Assembly: GCA_902538515.1 (NCBI GenBank)
Contig: CACBFH010000004.1
Coordinates: 1 to 64,000, forward strand
DNA from: an uncultured Prochlorococcus sp.
GTDB lineage: Bacteria; Cyanobacteriota; Cyanobacteriia; PCC-6307; Cyanobiaceae
Length of the DNA: 64,000 bases
Direction: 5' to 3'
Shown here: in pieces, positions 27,113 through 35,121 of the stretch
Numbering within the stretch: the first letter of the stretch is position 1
Layout: each line of letters begins with the position of its first letter
Translations under genes and position numbers: made by a program
The notes under the pieces: model-generated
What the model saw: only the letters and a program-made list of their open reading frames with translations
Database searches by the model: none
What the model was told of the DNA's origin: nothing

Positions 27113-28435
27113 TTATATTATTAACATTAAAAATATCAGCGGAGCAGCAAATCGTACAAGTGTTTTTCTTACAATGTCTAAATTATTTATAATTTCCAAT
27201 TTCTTTATCTCAGGAGGATATTTCAAAATCACTTTGTCATAAACATCATGATTTTGGGTTTTGATAATATTTTTCCATGGTTCATCTTTATCTTCAGACT
27301 TCTTATACCATTTCCAAAAATAATTTATTATTCTATCTTCTCCCAATAATTTTATTTCATCCTTACTTACAAATCCCATATTGTGATTATATGTTTGTGT
27401 TTTTAAAATCATATAGTCCTCATCGAATATCTTATAAAAAATTTTTCTTTGATTCTCTTTGAATAGTAAGAGGTTATTAAGTATTTTATTTTGTAAAAAT
27501 TTCCTATAGTGTCTGACGATCACTCTTGCTTTGTTATTCCCAAGAGGAATATGATCCAAAACTTGTAAATATCTTGATGAGGAAGGATCTCCTTTATAAA
27601 TTAATATCCTTCCTGGTGGTATGTACTTTATCCGAATAAATTCTTTTGTAGGGTCATTCTTGTAATAATAAATACTTTCAATGTATTTAGGATTAATATT
27701 AATTTTTTGGTTAAAACTAACTAGTACATTTTTGTTAACATCTTTATCAGGGATTGTATCGCCATGAACCCAAAAGATATGGAGAATATCTAAGTGATTT
27801 TCAATAATTCTTGACCAATCACATTTGAAGTCAACTAATACCTCCTCAAAGACATAGTCCTTATGTGAAAATCCATTTTCATATAATTCATAGTTACTTA
27901 TAGGTGTATCTTCACTTATATTATTTAAATCTGTTTCAGATTTTTTAGAAAAATGTACAAAAATATATCCATTTTTTTCTGAAGTTTTATACTGAGATAA
28001 ATGAATTCTTTTGGCGTAGTTATCATAGTTATTATCAACTATATGGCTGCATGTTATTCTATCGAGATTTTGGCAACTCCCCCCAGATGAGAACTTAGCT
28101 CCATGATATGGACAGGTTATTACTCCATCAGATAATGTCCCCCCAAAAAAGGAGGCACCTCTATGTGGACAAATATTTTTAATGCACCTAACATTTTCAT
28201 TTTCATCTCTATAAAGAATAAGAGGCTCATCGTAGAGTGAAAAATAATGAAGCTTATTTTTTCTTAGTTCTTTTGAGGGACATATTGCATACCAACCAAA
28301 TAAACCTATTTTTAATTCTCTATCATTTTCTCTAATATCAAACGAGTCAATTTTTACTACCGTCCCTTTTTTAAATGGCTTAAGAACGGTATTGAAGTCT
28401 TTTGATTTAAAAAAATTAATTTGTCTGTTTTCCAT
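27113..28435 (-). CDS. Rieske non-heme iron oxygenase, candidate chlorophyllide a oxygenase (CAO) or Lls1/PaO-like
   Basis: 440 residues. The Rieske [2Fe-2S] site is C89-x-H91...C108-x2-H111, and the mononuclear iron site is N213-x2-D216-x2-H219-x4-H224, the layout of the PaO/CAO/Tic55 family. A hydrophobic C-terminus (about 425-440) suggests membrane attachment. The C-terminal CxxC of PaO and Tic55 is absent, as in CAO. Prochlorococcus is known to use a divergent Rieske CAO to make divinyl chlorophyll b, and this gene is a candidate, but a general Lls1-like role is not excluded. First gene of a three-gene operon. Confidence 0.85.
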   Translation of the reverse strand: MENRQINFFKSKDFNTVLKPFKKGTVVKIDSFDIRENDRELKIGLFGWYAICPSKELRKNKLHYFSLYDEPLILYRDENENVRCIKNICPHRGASFFGGTLSDGVITCPYHGAKFSSGGSCQNLDRITCSHIVDNNYDNYAKRIHLSQYKTSEKNGYIFVHFSKKSETDLNNISEDTPISNYELYENGFSHKDYVFEEVLVDFKCDWSRIIENHLDILHIFWVHGDTIPDKDVNKNVLVSFNQKININPKYIESIYYYKNDPTKEFIRIKYIPPGRILIYKGDPSSSRYLQVLDHIPLGNNKARVIVRHYRKFLQNKILNNLLLFKENQRKIFYKIFDEDYMILKTQTYNHNMGFVSKDEIKLLGEDRIINYFWKWYKKSEDKDEPWKNIIKTQNHDVYDKVILKYPPEIKKLEIINNLDIVRKTLVRFAAPLIFLMLII

Positions 28436-28593
28436 AAATTAATTTCTTTTTTTAATTGACTGTTTATCTTTCGGAACTATAACCCAAGTAAATAATCAAT
28501 TTCTTATAAAAATTAAATTCTCTATTATTTGTAGCAATAATTATGTAATTCTTGAAAAATATTGAGTCGTTGTCGTAATTATGTATCTTTATT

Positions 28594-28788
28594 TCATCTT
28601 ATTTGTATCTTTTGTGAAGCTTTCAAATTTTTTATGTAATCAATAGCATCATCAATATTTTTATGGAAATTACACTGGCCCAAGTAACAACCTATAAATC
28701 TTAAGAATTTTCTCTTGCCGCCACTAATTTCATATCTATGTATAGTTCCGCCGTCTATTGGAGCATAAATGAGTTCTGGTAATGCCAT
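28594..28788 (-). CDS. Small hypothetical protein
   Basis: 64 residues, starts MALPELIYAPIDGGTIHRYE, basic at the end. The region GGTIHRYEISGGKRKFLRFIG looks like beta-strands and the end like a helix (DDAIDYIKNLKAS). Two cysteines (in GCYLGQC). No family recognised. It stands 158 bp upstream of the Rieske gene on the same strand, with nothing identified in that gap. Confidence 0.65.
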   Translation of the reverse strand: MALPELIYAPIDGGTIHRYEISGGKRKFLRFIGCYLGQCNFHKNIDDAIDYIKNLKASQKIQIR

Positions 28789-29151
28789 ATTAATTTTGTA
28801 TTTAATATTTTATTAAATTTTAATTCATGTTGAAATACATTTCCATAGTTCAAACAATAAAAAAAAATTAATTGAATTATTTTTGGATAAATTTTTGTTG
28901 AATACCCAAGTATTATTTGTTATTTATTAATTATTGAAATGGTTTTTAGTAATGCCAAGAGTATTAAGGCGCTTTTTAAAAAAACTACCAAAAAAAATTA
29001 AAACCATAAAATACTCAATTAGAGAGTTTTTATCTTCCAAAATATGAAAGATCTTTTATCGATAAGAATTTTTAATTTCTATATTTTTAATAAAACATTA
29101 TCTTAGCCGTTACATTCTAAACTATATTTATTTTGGAATTCATGAAATTTT
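28789..29151. other. AT-rich gap with one possible tiny gene
   Basis: 363 bases without a gene of normal size. It contains runs of A and T and the possible 31-residue frame at 28952-29047. No clear promoter, hairpin or repeat was seen. Confidence 0.5.
28952..29047 (+). CDS. Possible 31-residue basic peptide
   Basis: ATG at 28952, TGA at 29045-29047. The product is rich in Lys and Arg (MPRVLRRFLKKLPKKIK). No ribosome site is visible and there is no neighbour to support it, so it may be chance. An overlapping 20-residue frame at 28939 is a rival. Confidence 0.25.
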   Translation: MPRVLRRFLKKLPKKIKTIKYSIREFLSSKI

Positions 29152-29493
29152 ATGATCAAAAGAGTATTTACGTTTATAGTTTTAACTTTACTTCTTCTGT
29201 TTACTAGTCCAGTTTATTCATTAGGTACATCCTCTAATGCTCTTGAAAAGTATACAAAAAAGATTTCTAATAAGTTCACTAGAACTTACTGTAATACTTC
29301 CAAATTCGGTATTTCATATGAAGGAGCATTAGCATTCGCTATCGGGGAGACTAATAAGGAATTTAAAAATAATAAATTCAATAAATTGATAGATTATTCT
29401 CTATTAAAAAATTCAATAATTAATGATTTAGAAAGTAGATGCCAGATTTATGATTTTGCTTTAAATAGTTTAGAAAATTTAAAATTAAACTAG
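29152..29493 (+). CDS. Exported small protein, unknown function
   Basis: 113 residues. Clear signal peptide (1-23, ending SPVYSLG). The mature part is mostly helical, with two cysteines (in RTYCNTSK and LESRCQIY) that could form a disulfide outside the cytoplasm. No family recognised. It is convergent with the 60-residue membrane gene, 21 bp away. Confidence 0.7.
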   Translation: MIKRVFTFIVLTLLLLFTSPVYSLGTSSNALEKYTKKISNKFTRTYCNTSKFGISYEGALAFAIGETNKEFKNNKFNKLIDYSLLKNSIINDLESRCQIYDFALNSLENLKLN

Positions 29494-29514
29494 AAAATAT
29501 AAATTTTTAAAGTC

Positions 29515-29697
29515 TTATTTTTTACCTATCCAATCATTGGGTTTCTCTATCATCCATTCGAACACTCCCTTCGCATCAAGGTTTTTTGACGCATAAACAA
29601 ACAAAATTGGAAATATTAAAATTACTGCTCCAATAACTGTTAACTCAATCTTACCGATCCCCATCTCAGTTACTGTTAATGCAAAATAATTGATCAC
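29515..29697 (-). CDS. Small membrane protein
   Basis: 60 residues from GTG at 29697, or 49 from ATG at 29664. One span (IELTVIGAVILIFPILFVYA), then a polar C-terminus (FEWMIEKPNDWIGKK). The regular topology resembles small subunits or assembly factors of photosynthetic membranes, but no named family is claimed. Confidence 0.65.
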   Translation of the reverse strand: MINYFALTVTEMGIGKIELTVIGAVILIFPILFVYASKNLDAKGVFEWMIEKPNDWIGKK

Positions 29698-29862
29698 TAT
29701 TTTATTGAAATAAGATTTATTTCTAAATAATTTACAAAAAAATTTTTAATTTTTTCGCTGTTTTATAGAAATCTTAATTGTTTATATTTCATAATACTTG
29801 TATAAAGTACTTATTTTATTGATACAGACTTTTTAATAAGTTAAATAATATTGTTATGTTTG

Positions 29863-30012
29863 ATGTCAATGAACTATGAAATTATTATTTTCACACATAT
29901 TTTTGCAGTTTTGATTGGGTTTATGTTTTCTACAATTTTAAAAAAAAGAAAAAGATCATCTAAAAGTATTTATAAATTAATAGATGATTTAGAAAAAAAA
30001 TACATATATTAA
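29863..30012 (+). CDS. 49-residue membrane protein
   Basis: ATG at 29863, second Met two codons on. One span (about 6-26; IIIFTHIFAVLIGFMFS), then a basic patch (KKRKRSSK) and a charged helix ending DDLEKKYIY. Positive-inside rule puts the tail in the cytoplasm. The stop coincides with the start of a hairpin at 30008-30038. No family recognised. Confidence 0.55.
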   Translation: MSMNYEIIIFTHIFAVLIGFMFSTILKKRKRSSKSIYKLIDDLEKKYIY

Positions 30013-30038
30013 TCTTTTTTGTAAGTAGAAAGATTAAT
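30008..30038. terminator. Hairpin between convergent small genes
   Basis: ATTAATCTTT and AAAGATTAAT form a perfect 10-bp stem with an 11-base loop between convergent genes. It is AT-only but for one pair, so it is a weak terminator at best. Confidence 0.45.
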
Positions 30039-30330
30039 CAAATTCTATACCTACTTCTTCTTTTAAATCTCTCTCCAAATCTGGAAGATGAGGTTCAACC
30101 CAATGATCTTTATTATCAATACCAGCTGCGTTTACATAATTCATGATGTGTTGATCCACTTGCTTGTAAAGATCATGCAAATTTAAATCCATACGAATAT
30201 CATGTGCAATTTCAGAGACTTGTTGTTCTGTTAGACAATGATCTGGATGAAGTAAATCACAACATGGAATTCTCTTCTCAATCAATTCATTTAGATTGAT
30301 TTTTATTTCGTAATCTTGATGTACAGTCAT
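30034..30330 (-). CDS. Hypothetical protein, acidic, His/Cys-containing
   Basis: 98 residues, cytoplasmic, acidic. The middle has a CC pair and clustered histidines (IPCCDLLHPDHCLTEQQV; NLHDLYKQVDQHI), which could bind a metal. The rest is helical. No family recognised. It is convergent with the 49-residue membrane gene and is downstream of the 51-residue gene on the same strand. Confidence 0.7.
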   Translation of the reverse strand: MTVHQDYEIKINLNELIEKRIPCCDLLHPDHCLTEQQVSEIAHDIRMDLNLHDLYKQVDQHIMNYVNAAGIDNKDHWVEPHLPDLERDLKEEVGIEFD

Positions 30331-30423
30331 TGATTTTATATCTATACATTCATTCTAATTATCTTTTAGTTTTTGTATATCTTTAGTCAAGAAACAAAGT
30401 TCTTTAGTACCGATGCAGTAATC

Positions 30424-30579
30424 TTAAATAAACAGATCTTCCAAATCTTTATACAAATCGTCGTTATCTTTTTTGTTTTCTATAAGATCATGATGATTTA
30501 GTGAAAGTTCTCTTTTTGAGGTGTAAAAAAGATATCCAAGGGCTCCTAAAAGTAAAGTTGTTGGTAGAATCATTTGCAT
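30424..30579 (-). CDS. 51-residue membrane protein
   Basis: ATG at 30579, stop at 30424-30426. N-terminal span (about 3-20; ILPTTLLLGALGYLFYT), then a strongly acidic tail (NKKDNDDLYKDLEDLF). Its start faces the ribbon-helix-helix gene across a 70-bp region with AGTG repeats, so both may be controlled there. Confidence 0.55.
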   Translation of the reverse strand: MQMILPTTLLLGALGYLFYTSKRELSLNHHDLIENKKDNDDLYKDLEDLFI

Positions 30580-30601
30580 TTAATTGACTTATAATGAATA
30601 T

Positions 30602-30630
30602 AGTGCAACACTTATAACAGTCAAGTGCTG
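30602..30630. repeat. AGTG/CACT repeat cluster, candidate operator (upstream copy)
   Basis: AGTGCAACACTT followed by AAGTGCTG. Half-site CAACACTT (30606-30613) faces AAGTGCTG (30623-30630) across 9 bases, 7 of 8 pairs matching. It lies between the divergent 51-residue gene and the ribbon-helix-helix gene. A related cluster lies just after that gene. Confidence 0.5.
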
Positions 30631-30649
30631 AACTTTAATTAATTTTTAA

Positions 30650-31048
30650 ATGCCCACCAAGAAAAAAAGAGTTGGTTTTATTCCTAGAGAAGATGTTATG
30701 AGAATAATCGACAAATTGAGCATAGAGAACAATTTAAGTAATTCAAAAATAATAAGCATTTTAGTTGAAGAAGCACTTTCTACAAGAGGTATATTTAATA
30801 AAAAAAATGGTAGATTAACTCAATCATATCAGCAGAATAATGATAATTCAAAAATCTTATCTGATGAATCCACTCGCTTTATAGATAATGAAGAATTCTC
30901 AATTGGGACTAGATTAGGAAATAATTTTGATTCTAGTACATTAAACAATTTAAATGAACTTAAACATGAGGCTTTTGACTTGCAAACTTATAAAAAGTTT
31001 TTGTCATTTCTTAAATTTCAGGAAATGATGGATAAATACAACTCTTGA
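30650..31048 (+). CDS. Ribbon-helix-helix (CopG-like) DNA-binding protein
   Basis: 132 residues. Residues about 3-45 fit the RHH fold: basic N-terminus KKKRVGFIP (strand), helix REDVMRIIDKLSIENN, turn LSNS, helix KIISILVEEALS. The middle is Asn/Ser-rich and the C-terminus helical (YKKFLSFLKFQEMMDKY). Small RHH proteins usually repress their own genes by binding short repeats, and AGTG repeats occur on both sides of this gene (30602-30630 and 31050-31074). No toxin or partition partner is recognisable. Confidence 0.7.
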   Translation: MPTKKKRVGFIPREDVMRIIDKLSIENNLSNSKIISILVEEALSTRGIFNKKNGRLTQSYQQNNDNSKILSDESTRFIDNEEFSIGTRLGNNFDSSTLNNLNELKHEAFDLQTYKKFLSFLKFQEMMDKYNS

Positions 31049-31049
31049 A

Positions 31050-31074
31050 AAGTGTTGCTAAGTGCATAACAGTG
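31050..31074. repeat. Three AGTG direct repeats at 10-bp spacing (downstream copy)
   Basis: AGTG occurs at 31051, 31061 and 31071, one helical turn apart, beginning 3 bases after the RHH stop. The first unit AAGTGTTG (31050-31057) is the exact reverse complement of CAACACTT in the upstream cluster. This phasing is typical of RHH operators. Confidence 0.5.
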
Positions 31075-31175
31075 CGTTAAATTTAATATGTATTTATAAG
31101 GGATTTCATTTTAGAAATTATTTATTATTTTTCAAAAACTTTAATTCAATTTTTCCCAAAAAAATATTTATTCCT

Positions 31176-31490
31176 ATGAATTCATCACTCCCAATTTTAT
31201 CTATAAATCTACTCCCTCCAGATAAGTTATATTGTAATTTTAGCTATTGGAGTTCTTTGTTCTCTCAGGATATGCAAATTTTATGGGACAGAGCTCATGG
31301 AGTACCTTTAGAAAAACTTCCAAAAGGTGTTTCTGATATGATTTTTCCGTATTTATTGCTTGCACTTTCAGACTATAAGACTTCGCAAATAAATAAAATG
31401 AATGGAATAGGAATAGACAATCTATTAAGCCTTTGGTTTGATAAGTACTTATTAAATAAAAATGGATACTTCGAGTTAATTAAAAAATAA
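31176..31490 (+). CDS. Hypothetical protein downstream of the RHH gene
   Basis: 104 residues from ATG at 31176. An upstream extension from a GTG at 31062 is Phe/Asn-rich and runs through the AGTG repeats, so it is unlikely. The protein reads MNSSLPILSINLLPPDKLYC, then SQDMQILWDRAHGVPLEKLP and a Leu-rich helical end. It is 128 bp after the RHH gene on the same strand. No family recognised. Confidence 0.55.
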   Translation: MNSSLPILSINLLPPDKLYCNFSYWSSLFSQDMQILWDRAHGVPLEKLPKGVSDMIFPYLLLALSDYKTSQINKMNGIGIDNLLSLWFDKYLLNKNGYFELIKK

Positions 31491-31617
31491 TATTTAAATT
31501 TAGATATTAATATCAAATTTGATTGCTATAAATATTTATTGCGTTTGAACATTTTTTAAGTGATTCTTCACGAATTGGAACATCAATAGTCTTGCTAAAA
31601 ATATATTACATGGTTTG

Positions 31618-31713
31618 ATGATGGAATCTTTAAATTTCTTTTTACCAAATATGTGCATTGTCGTTTTGATATTGCTAATCAGGAGAGATATAAAATTAAG
31701 AAAAGCAAGTTAA
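31618..31713 (+). CDS. Possible 31-residue membrane peptide
   Basis: ATG-ATG at 31618-31623, TAA at 31711. MMESLNFFLPNMCIVVLILL forms one span, followed by a basic end (RRDIKLRKAS). A single-span peptide with a positively charged tail is plausible, but nothing else supports it. Confidence 0.35.
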   Translation: MMESLNFFLPNMCIVVLILLIRRDIKLRKAS

Positions 31714-31785
31714 ATGAAATTTAATTCAAGAATCCTAAGCTTGATATTAAATCTTTTATTTTGCCTGTTAATTTTTATTATTTAA
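31714..31785 (+). CDS. Possible 23-residue hydrophobic peptide
   Basis: ATG at 31714 directly follows the stop of the 31-residue frame. MKFNSRILSLILNLLFCLLI is one span. It may be chance in AT-rich DNA. Confidence 0.2.
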   Translation: MKFNSRILSLILNLLFCLLIFII

Positions 31786-31891
31786 TTTTTTAGTCTTTAT
31801 TCATTAATTTTTAAAAATACAAAAATTAATACTCAAATTTGGTTGACTTTTGTTGTTAATGCGATGATAATTACAAAAATAAATTTTAATT

Positions 31892-32065
31892 GTGAATCCT
31901 CTTTCAGATACTTTTGATGATTTTGTTGATGATCTACTTTCATCAGATGTTAATTTGTTGAAAGGGGAACTTGATTTTCTGCTTATGCAAGATTTATTTA
32001 ATTCTGTAGATTTAAAGCGTATTAATAAAAATGAAATTGAAGAAAACGAATCATTAGCTGCTTAA
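31892..32065 (+). CDS. 57-residue acidic hypothetical protein
   Basis: GTG start at 31892, TAA at 32063-32065. The product is acidic and helical (DTFDDFVDDLLSSDVNLLKG; DFLLMQDLFNSVDL; EIEENESLAA). No ATG is available in frame. Followed 6 bp later by a 37-residue membrane peptide on the same strand, suggesting a small operon. Confidence 0.5.
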   Translation: MNPLSDTFDDFVDDLLSSDVNLLKGELDFLLMQDLFNSVDLKRINKNEIEENESLAA

Positions 32066-32071
32066 TTTTTA

Positions 32072-32185
32072 ATGAAATATTTTTATGAAAAGTTATGGGT
32101 CCCAGTTTTTGGATATATTTTATCAAAATTTGTTTTTTTAATTGAAGGTAAAAAGCAAGATTCTAAAAATAAAAAAAATAGATAA
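32072..32185 (+). CDS. 37-residue membrane-associated peptide
   Basis: ATG at 32072. MKYFYEKLWVPVFGYILSKF contains a hydrophobic stretch (about 9-24), then a basic tail (EGKKQDSKNKKNR). It is six bases behind the 57-residue gene. No family recognised. Confidence 0.45.
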   Translation: MKYFYEKLWVPVFGYILSKFVFLIEGKKQDSKNKKNR

Positions 32186-32321
32186 ATTACTTTTTGACTT
32201 TATAAAGTATTTTTAATTACATAATTTAAGTCACTATATTTTGATAACAACAAAAGTTGTGCTTTAAATTTACGATAATATGCATGGTTGGAATATACAT
32301 AATTGCTTTTAGCAAATTAAT

Positions 32322-32501
32322 ATGAACAAAAATAATATGTTAAAACCATATACAGTCCATTACCGTGATTTTCAAAATATAAGATTAGAAAATTGTTTTT
32401 ATGCTTTTGACGCTTACGAGGCTAGAACACTAGCAATGGAATTTAATAAGTATATTAATGAGCATCCAAACAGTATAGACCTAATAAGATGCGAAAAATA
32501 A
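32322..32501 (+). CDS. 59-residue hypothetical protein
   Basis: ATG at 32322, TAA at 32499-32501. Reads MNKNNMLKPYTVHYRDFQNI, then FYAFDAYEARTLAMEFNKYI and HPNSIDLIRCEK. The strand-helix pattern with AFDAYEAR suggests a compact cytoplasmic fold, as in other short picocyanobacterial proteins. It is convergent with urtE, 34 bp away. Confidence 0.6.
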   Translation: MNKNNMLKPYTVHYRDFQNIRLENCFYAFDAYEARTLAMEFNKYINEHPNSIDLIRCEK

Positions 32502-32535
32502 TTAAAATTCTTAGTAATTTAAAATAAAAATTTAT

Positions 32536-33246
32536 TTAAACACTTAAGAATTTATCAATAACTGCTTGACTCAACTCACTAGTATTTCCGCTAGCAACAA
32601 TACCTCCGCGTTGCATCGCATAATATCTATTGGCTTGCCTCACAAAATGCAAGTGCTGTTCAACTAATAAAACACCAATTCCTGTATCTCTAATTATCTG
32701 GTTAATTGCATTTTCAATGTCTAAAACTATATTAGGCTGAATACCTTCCGTTGGTTCGTCAAGCAATAGAAGTTGAGGCTTGCCTAGCAATGCTCTTGCA
32801 ATAGCTAATTGCTGTTGTTGTCCTCCACTAAGATCTCCTCCTTTCCTTTGAAGAAAATCTTTAAGGATTGGGAAAAGATCATAGATAAACGGATCTATTT
32901 TCTTGTTCTTAGATAATCCACCTGGTAGAGACTCCATTCCTAACATAAGATTCTCTTCAACTGATAGGTATGGAATAATTTCTCTCCCTTGAGGAACGTA
33001 AGCCATTCCTTTCCTAGCTCTCTGATGAGGTGCTTTTCTGTTGATATTTTCACCAATCAAATAAATATCACCTTTTTTTTGTTTTAACAAACCAATTAGT
33101 GATTTCAATAAAGTTGTTTTGCCAACTCCATTTCTTCCAATCAAACAAACCATTTCTCCTGATTTAACGTTTAAATCTACATCTCTAAGAATATGACTCT
33201 CACCATAATAAGTATTTAAGGATTTTATTTCGAGTAAATTTTCCAT
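32536..33246 (-). CDS. urtE: Urea ABC transporter, ATP-binding protein UrtE
   Basis: 236 residues, LivF-type ATPase. Walker A GRNGVGKTT, signature LSGGQQQQ, Walker B LLLLDEPTEG, switch His LVEQHLHF. Works with UrtD to drive high-affinity urea uptake through UrtBC. Last gene of urtABCDE, 2 bp after urtD. Confidence 0.96.
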   Translation of the reverse strand: MENLLEIKSLNTYYGESHILRDVDLNVKSGEMVCLIGRNGVGKTTLLKSLIGLLKQKKGDIYLIGENINRKAPHQRARKGMAYVPQGREIIPYLSVEENLMLGMESLPGGLSKNKKIDPFIYDLFPILKDFLQRKGGDLSGGQQQQLAIARALLGKPQLLLLDEPTEGIQPNIVLDIENAINQIIRDTGIGVLLVEQHLHFVRQANRYYAMQRGGIVASGNTSELSQAVIDKFLSV

Positions 33247-33248
33247 AA

Positions 33249-33998
33249 CTAGTCCTCAGGTCTTCCTAAATAAACATCAATAACTTTTTTGTCTTTTTGT
33301 ATGGTTTCCATCGTTCCCTCACATAATACTGTGCCCTGATTTAATACCGAAACATTACTATCAAGTCTTCTTATAAATTCCATATCGTGATCTATTACCA
33401 CTACTGTATTTTCTCCTGATAAAGATTTTAATAAATCAGCTGTAAGATCTGTTTCTTCATCAGTTAAACCGGCAACAGGTTCATCTACTAACATTAAATC
33501 TGGCTTCTGTCCTACTAACATGGCTATCTCAAGCCATTGTTTTTGGCCATGTGATAAAGATCCAGCTTTAGAATCAACTTTTTGAGCTAAATTAACAATC
33601 TTCATGAGACGATCAATCTCATTAAGCTGCTCATCCTTAATATTTTTACTTATAAGATTTAAGGGACTTTTAGGAGTTGTAACCGATATTTCAAGATTTT
33701 CTTTAACTGTTAGATTTTCAAAGATTCTTGGACTTTGGAACTTTCTTCCAACTCCAAGTCTTGCTATTTTATGCTCCTTTCTACCTACTATAGATTTCCC
33801 TTTAAAAATTACTTCACCGTTTGTTGGCTTAACCTTTCCAGTTATTACATCAAGAAATGTTGTTTTGCCAGCGCCATTGGGTCCTATTACAGCTCTTAAT
33901 TCTCCTTTCTTCAAATTTAAATTTAGTTTATTGAGAGCTAAAAAACCCTCGAAACTAACAGTAATATTTATTAAATTTAGAAGATCTTTATTATTCAT
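33249..33998 (-). CDS. urtD: Urea ABC transporter, ATP-binding protein UrtD
   Basis: 249 residues, LivG-type ATPase. Walker A GPNGAGKTT, signature LSHGQKQW (the HGQ variant usual for UrtD), Walker B LMLVDEPVAG, VVIDHDMEF. It overlaps the end of urtC by 8 bp, so translation is coupled. Confidence 0.96.
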   Translation of the reverse strand: MNNKDLLNLINITVSFEGFLALNKLNLNLKKGELRAVIGPNGAGKTTFLDVITGKVKPTNGEVIFKGKSIVGRKEHKIARLGVGRKFQSPRIFENLTVKENLEISVTTPKSPLNLISKNIKDEQLNEIDRLMKIVNLAQKVDSKAGSLSHGQKQWLEIAMLVGQKPDLMLVDEPVAGLTDEETDLTADLLKSLSGENTVVVIDHDMEFIRRLDSNVSVLNQGTVLCEGTMETIQKDKKVIDVYLGRPED

Positions 33999-35121
33999 TA
34001 TTCCCCTCCTTATTGTTAACTTCTAAGCTTGGATAGGTTTCAATCTTTCTTTTTAAACCAAATCTTTGAAGAAGATTCCTAGGACCATCTCCTTGAATCC
34101 ATCCTAAAACGCCTTCTGGCAGAGCTGTTACAACTAAGATAAATAACCCTCCTTGAATAAACATCCAGCTAGCAGGTAAAGCTTCACTTACTAGACTTTT
34201 TGCATAGTTGATGAAAACTGCTCCTAGTATCGCTCCCAATAAAGTTCCTCTTCCTCCAACAGCAACCCAAATAACCATTTCTATAGAAAAGGGAACCGTC
34301 ATAAATTGTGGGGATACTATTCCAGACTGAACGGTATATAAAGCTCCCGAAATTCCTGCGAGACCTCCAGCAATAGAAAATACTATCGTCTTGAATATAA
34401 CTGGGTTGTATCCTGTAAACCTGACTCTTGGTTCATCATCTCGTATTCCTATAAGGATATTTCCAAATCTTCCTTTAACTACCCACTTTGCAAAAAACCA
34501 TGCGGCTATTACTAGTAAGGCGGTTATCCAAAAGAATATTCTTTGCATGGACTCAGAGCCTACCATCTGACCAAATAGTTGTGTTACATCTGTTTTTAAT
34601 CCATTTGTTCCATTTATAAGTTTTTGTTGTCCATTAAAGAAGTTAAAGAATACAAGAAGAGAAGCTTGAGTAAGTATAGAAAAATAAACCCCTTTGATTC
34701 TATTCCTAAAAACAAGAAATCCAATTAAACCAGCAACCAATGCAGGAATTATCCAGATGGCGAAGAAGGCAAAAACAGGCGATCTAAACGGTTCCCAGAA
34801 AAAAGGTAATTTTTCAACACCATATAAAGCAAAAAATTCAGGAATATTATTTGGAAATTCAGAGGAGCTGGTTATTTGTAAATACATTGCTGCACAATAT
34901 CCACCTAGTGCAAAAAATATACCTTGTCCAAGACTTAGTAAACCTGTATATCCCCAGATAAGATCAACACCAAGTGCAACTATGGATAAGGATAAGTATC
35001 TACCTAGAAGGTTTAGTCTAAATACAGGGAGTAGAGTTGGTGCTGCAATAATTAAGGCTATTAATATTATCCAGAAAGATAATACTATTTTTTTATCAAA
35101 TTTAATTTTACTTAAGGACAT
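33991..35121 (-). CDS. urtC: Urea ABC transporter, permease UrtC
   Basis: 376 residues, LivM-type permease with about ten hydrophobic segments; GYTGLLSLGQGIFFALGGYC and GRGTLLGAILGA are typical. It shares a base with the end of urtB and overlaps urtD by 8 bp. Confidence 0.96.
   Translation of the reverse strand: MSLSKIKFDKKIVLSFWIILIALIIAAPTLLPVFRLNLLGRYLSLSIVALGVDLIWGYTGLLSLGQGIFFALGGYCAAMYLQITSSSEFPNNIPEFFALYGVEKLPFFWEPFRSPVFAFFAIWIIPALVAGLIGFLVFRNRIKGVYFSILTQASLLVFFNFFNGQQKLINGTNGLKTDVTQLFGQMVGSESMQRIFFWITALLVIAAWFFAKWVVKGRFGNILIGIRDDEPRVRFTGYNPVIFKTIVFSIAGGLAGISGALYTVQSGIVSPQFMTVPFSIEMVIWVAVGGRGTLLGAILGAVFINYAKSLVSEALPASWMFIQGGLFILVVTALPEGVLGWIQGDGPRNLLQRFGLKRKIETYPSLEVNNKEGNNE

Larger units (their letters stand above)
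31491..31891. other. AT-rich stretch with two possible tiny membrane peptides
   Basis: About 400 bases without a gene of normal size. It holds a nearly perfect AT-only inverted repeat around 31496-31520 and the two short frames listed at 31618 and 31714. No clear promoter was seen. Confidence 0.5.

Noticed and set aside
31062..31175. N-terminal extension of the 104-residue gene
   Set aside because: It runs through the AGTG repeats, is Phe/Asn-rich without a fold and lacks a ribosome site; the ATG at 31176 is better.
31496..31520. AT-only near-perfect inverted repeat as a terminator
   Set aside because: No GC in the stem beyond two pairs and no clear T run; expected by chance in such AT-rich DNA.
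28436..32535. Prophage or genomic island with integrase
   Set aside because: No integrase, transposase, capsid or terminase gene and no tRNA at the borders; only small hypotheticals.
32636..32662. AAGTGCTG-like unit inside urtE as another RHH site
   Set aside because: It is a single occurrence within coding sequence and fits the protein's codons, so it is treated as chance.
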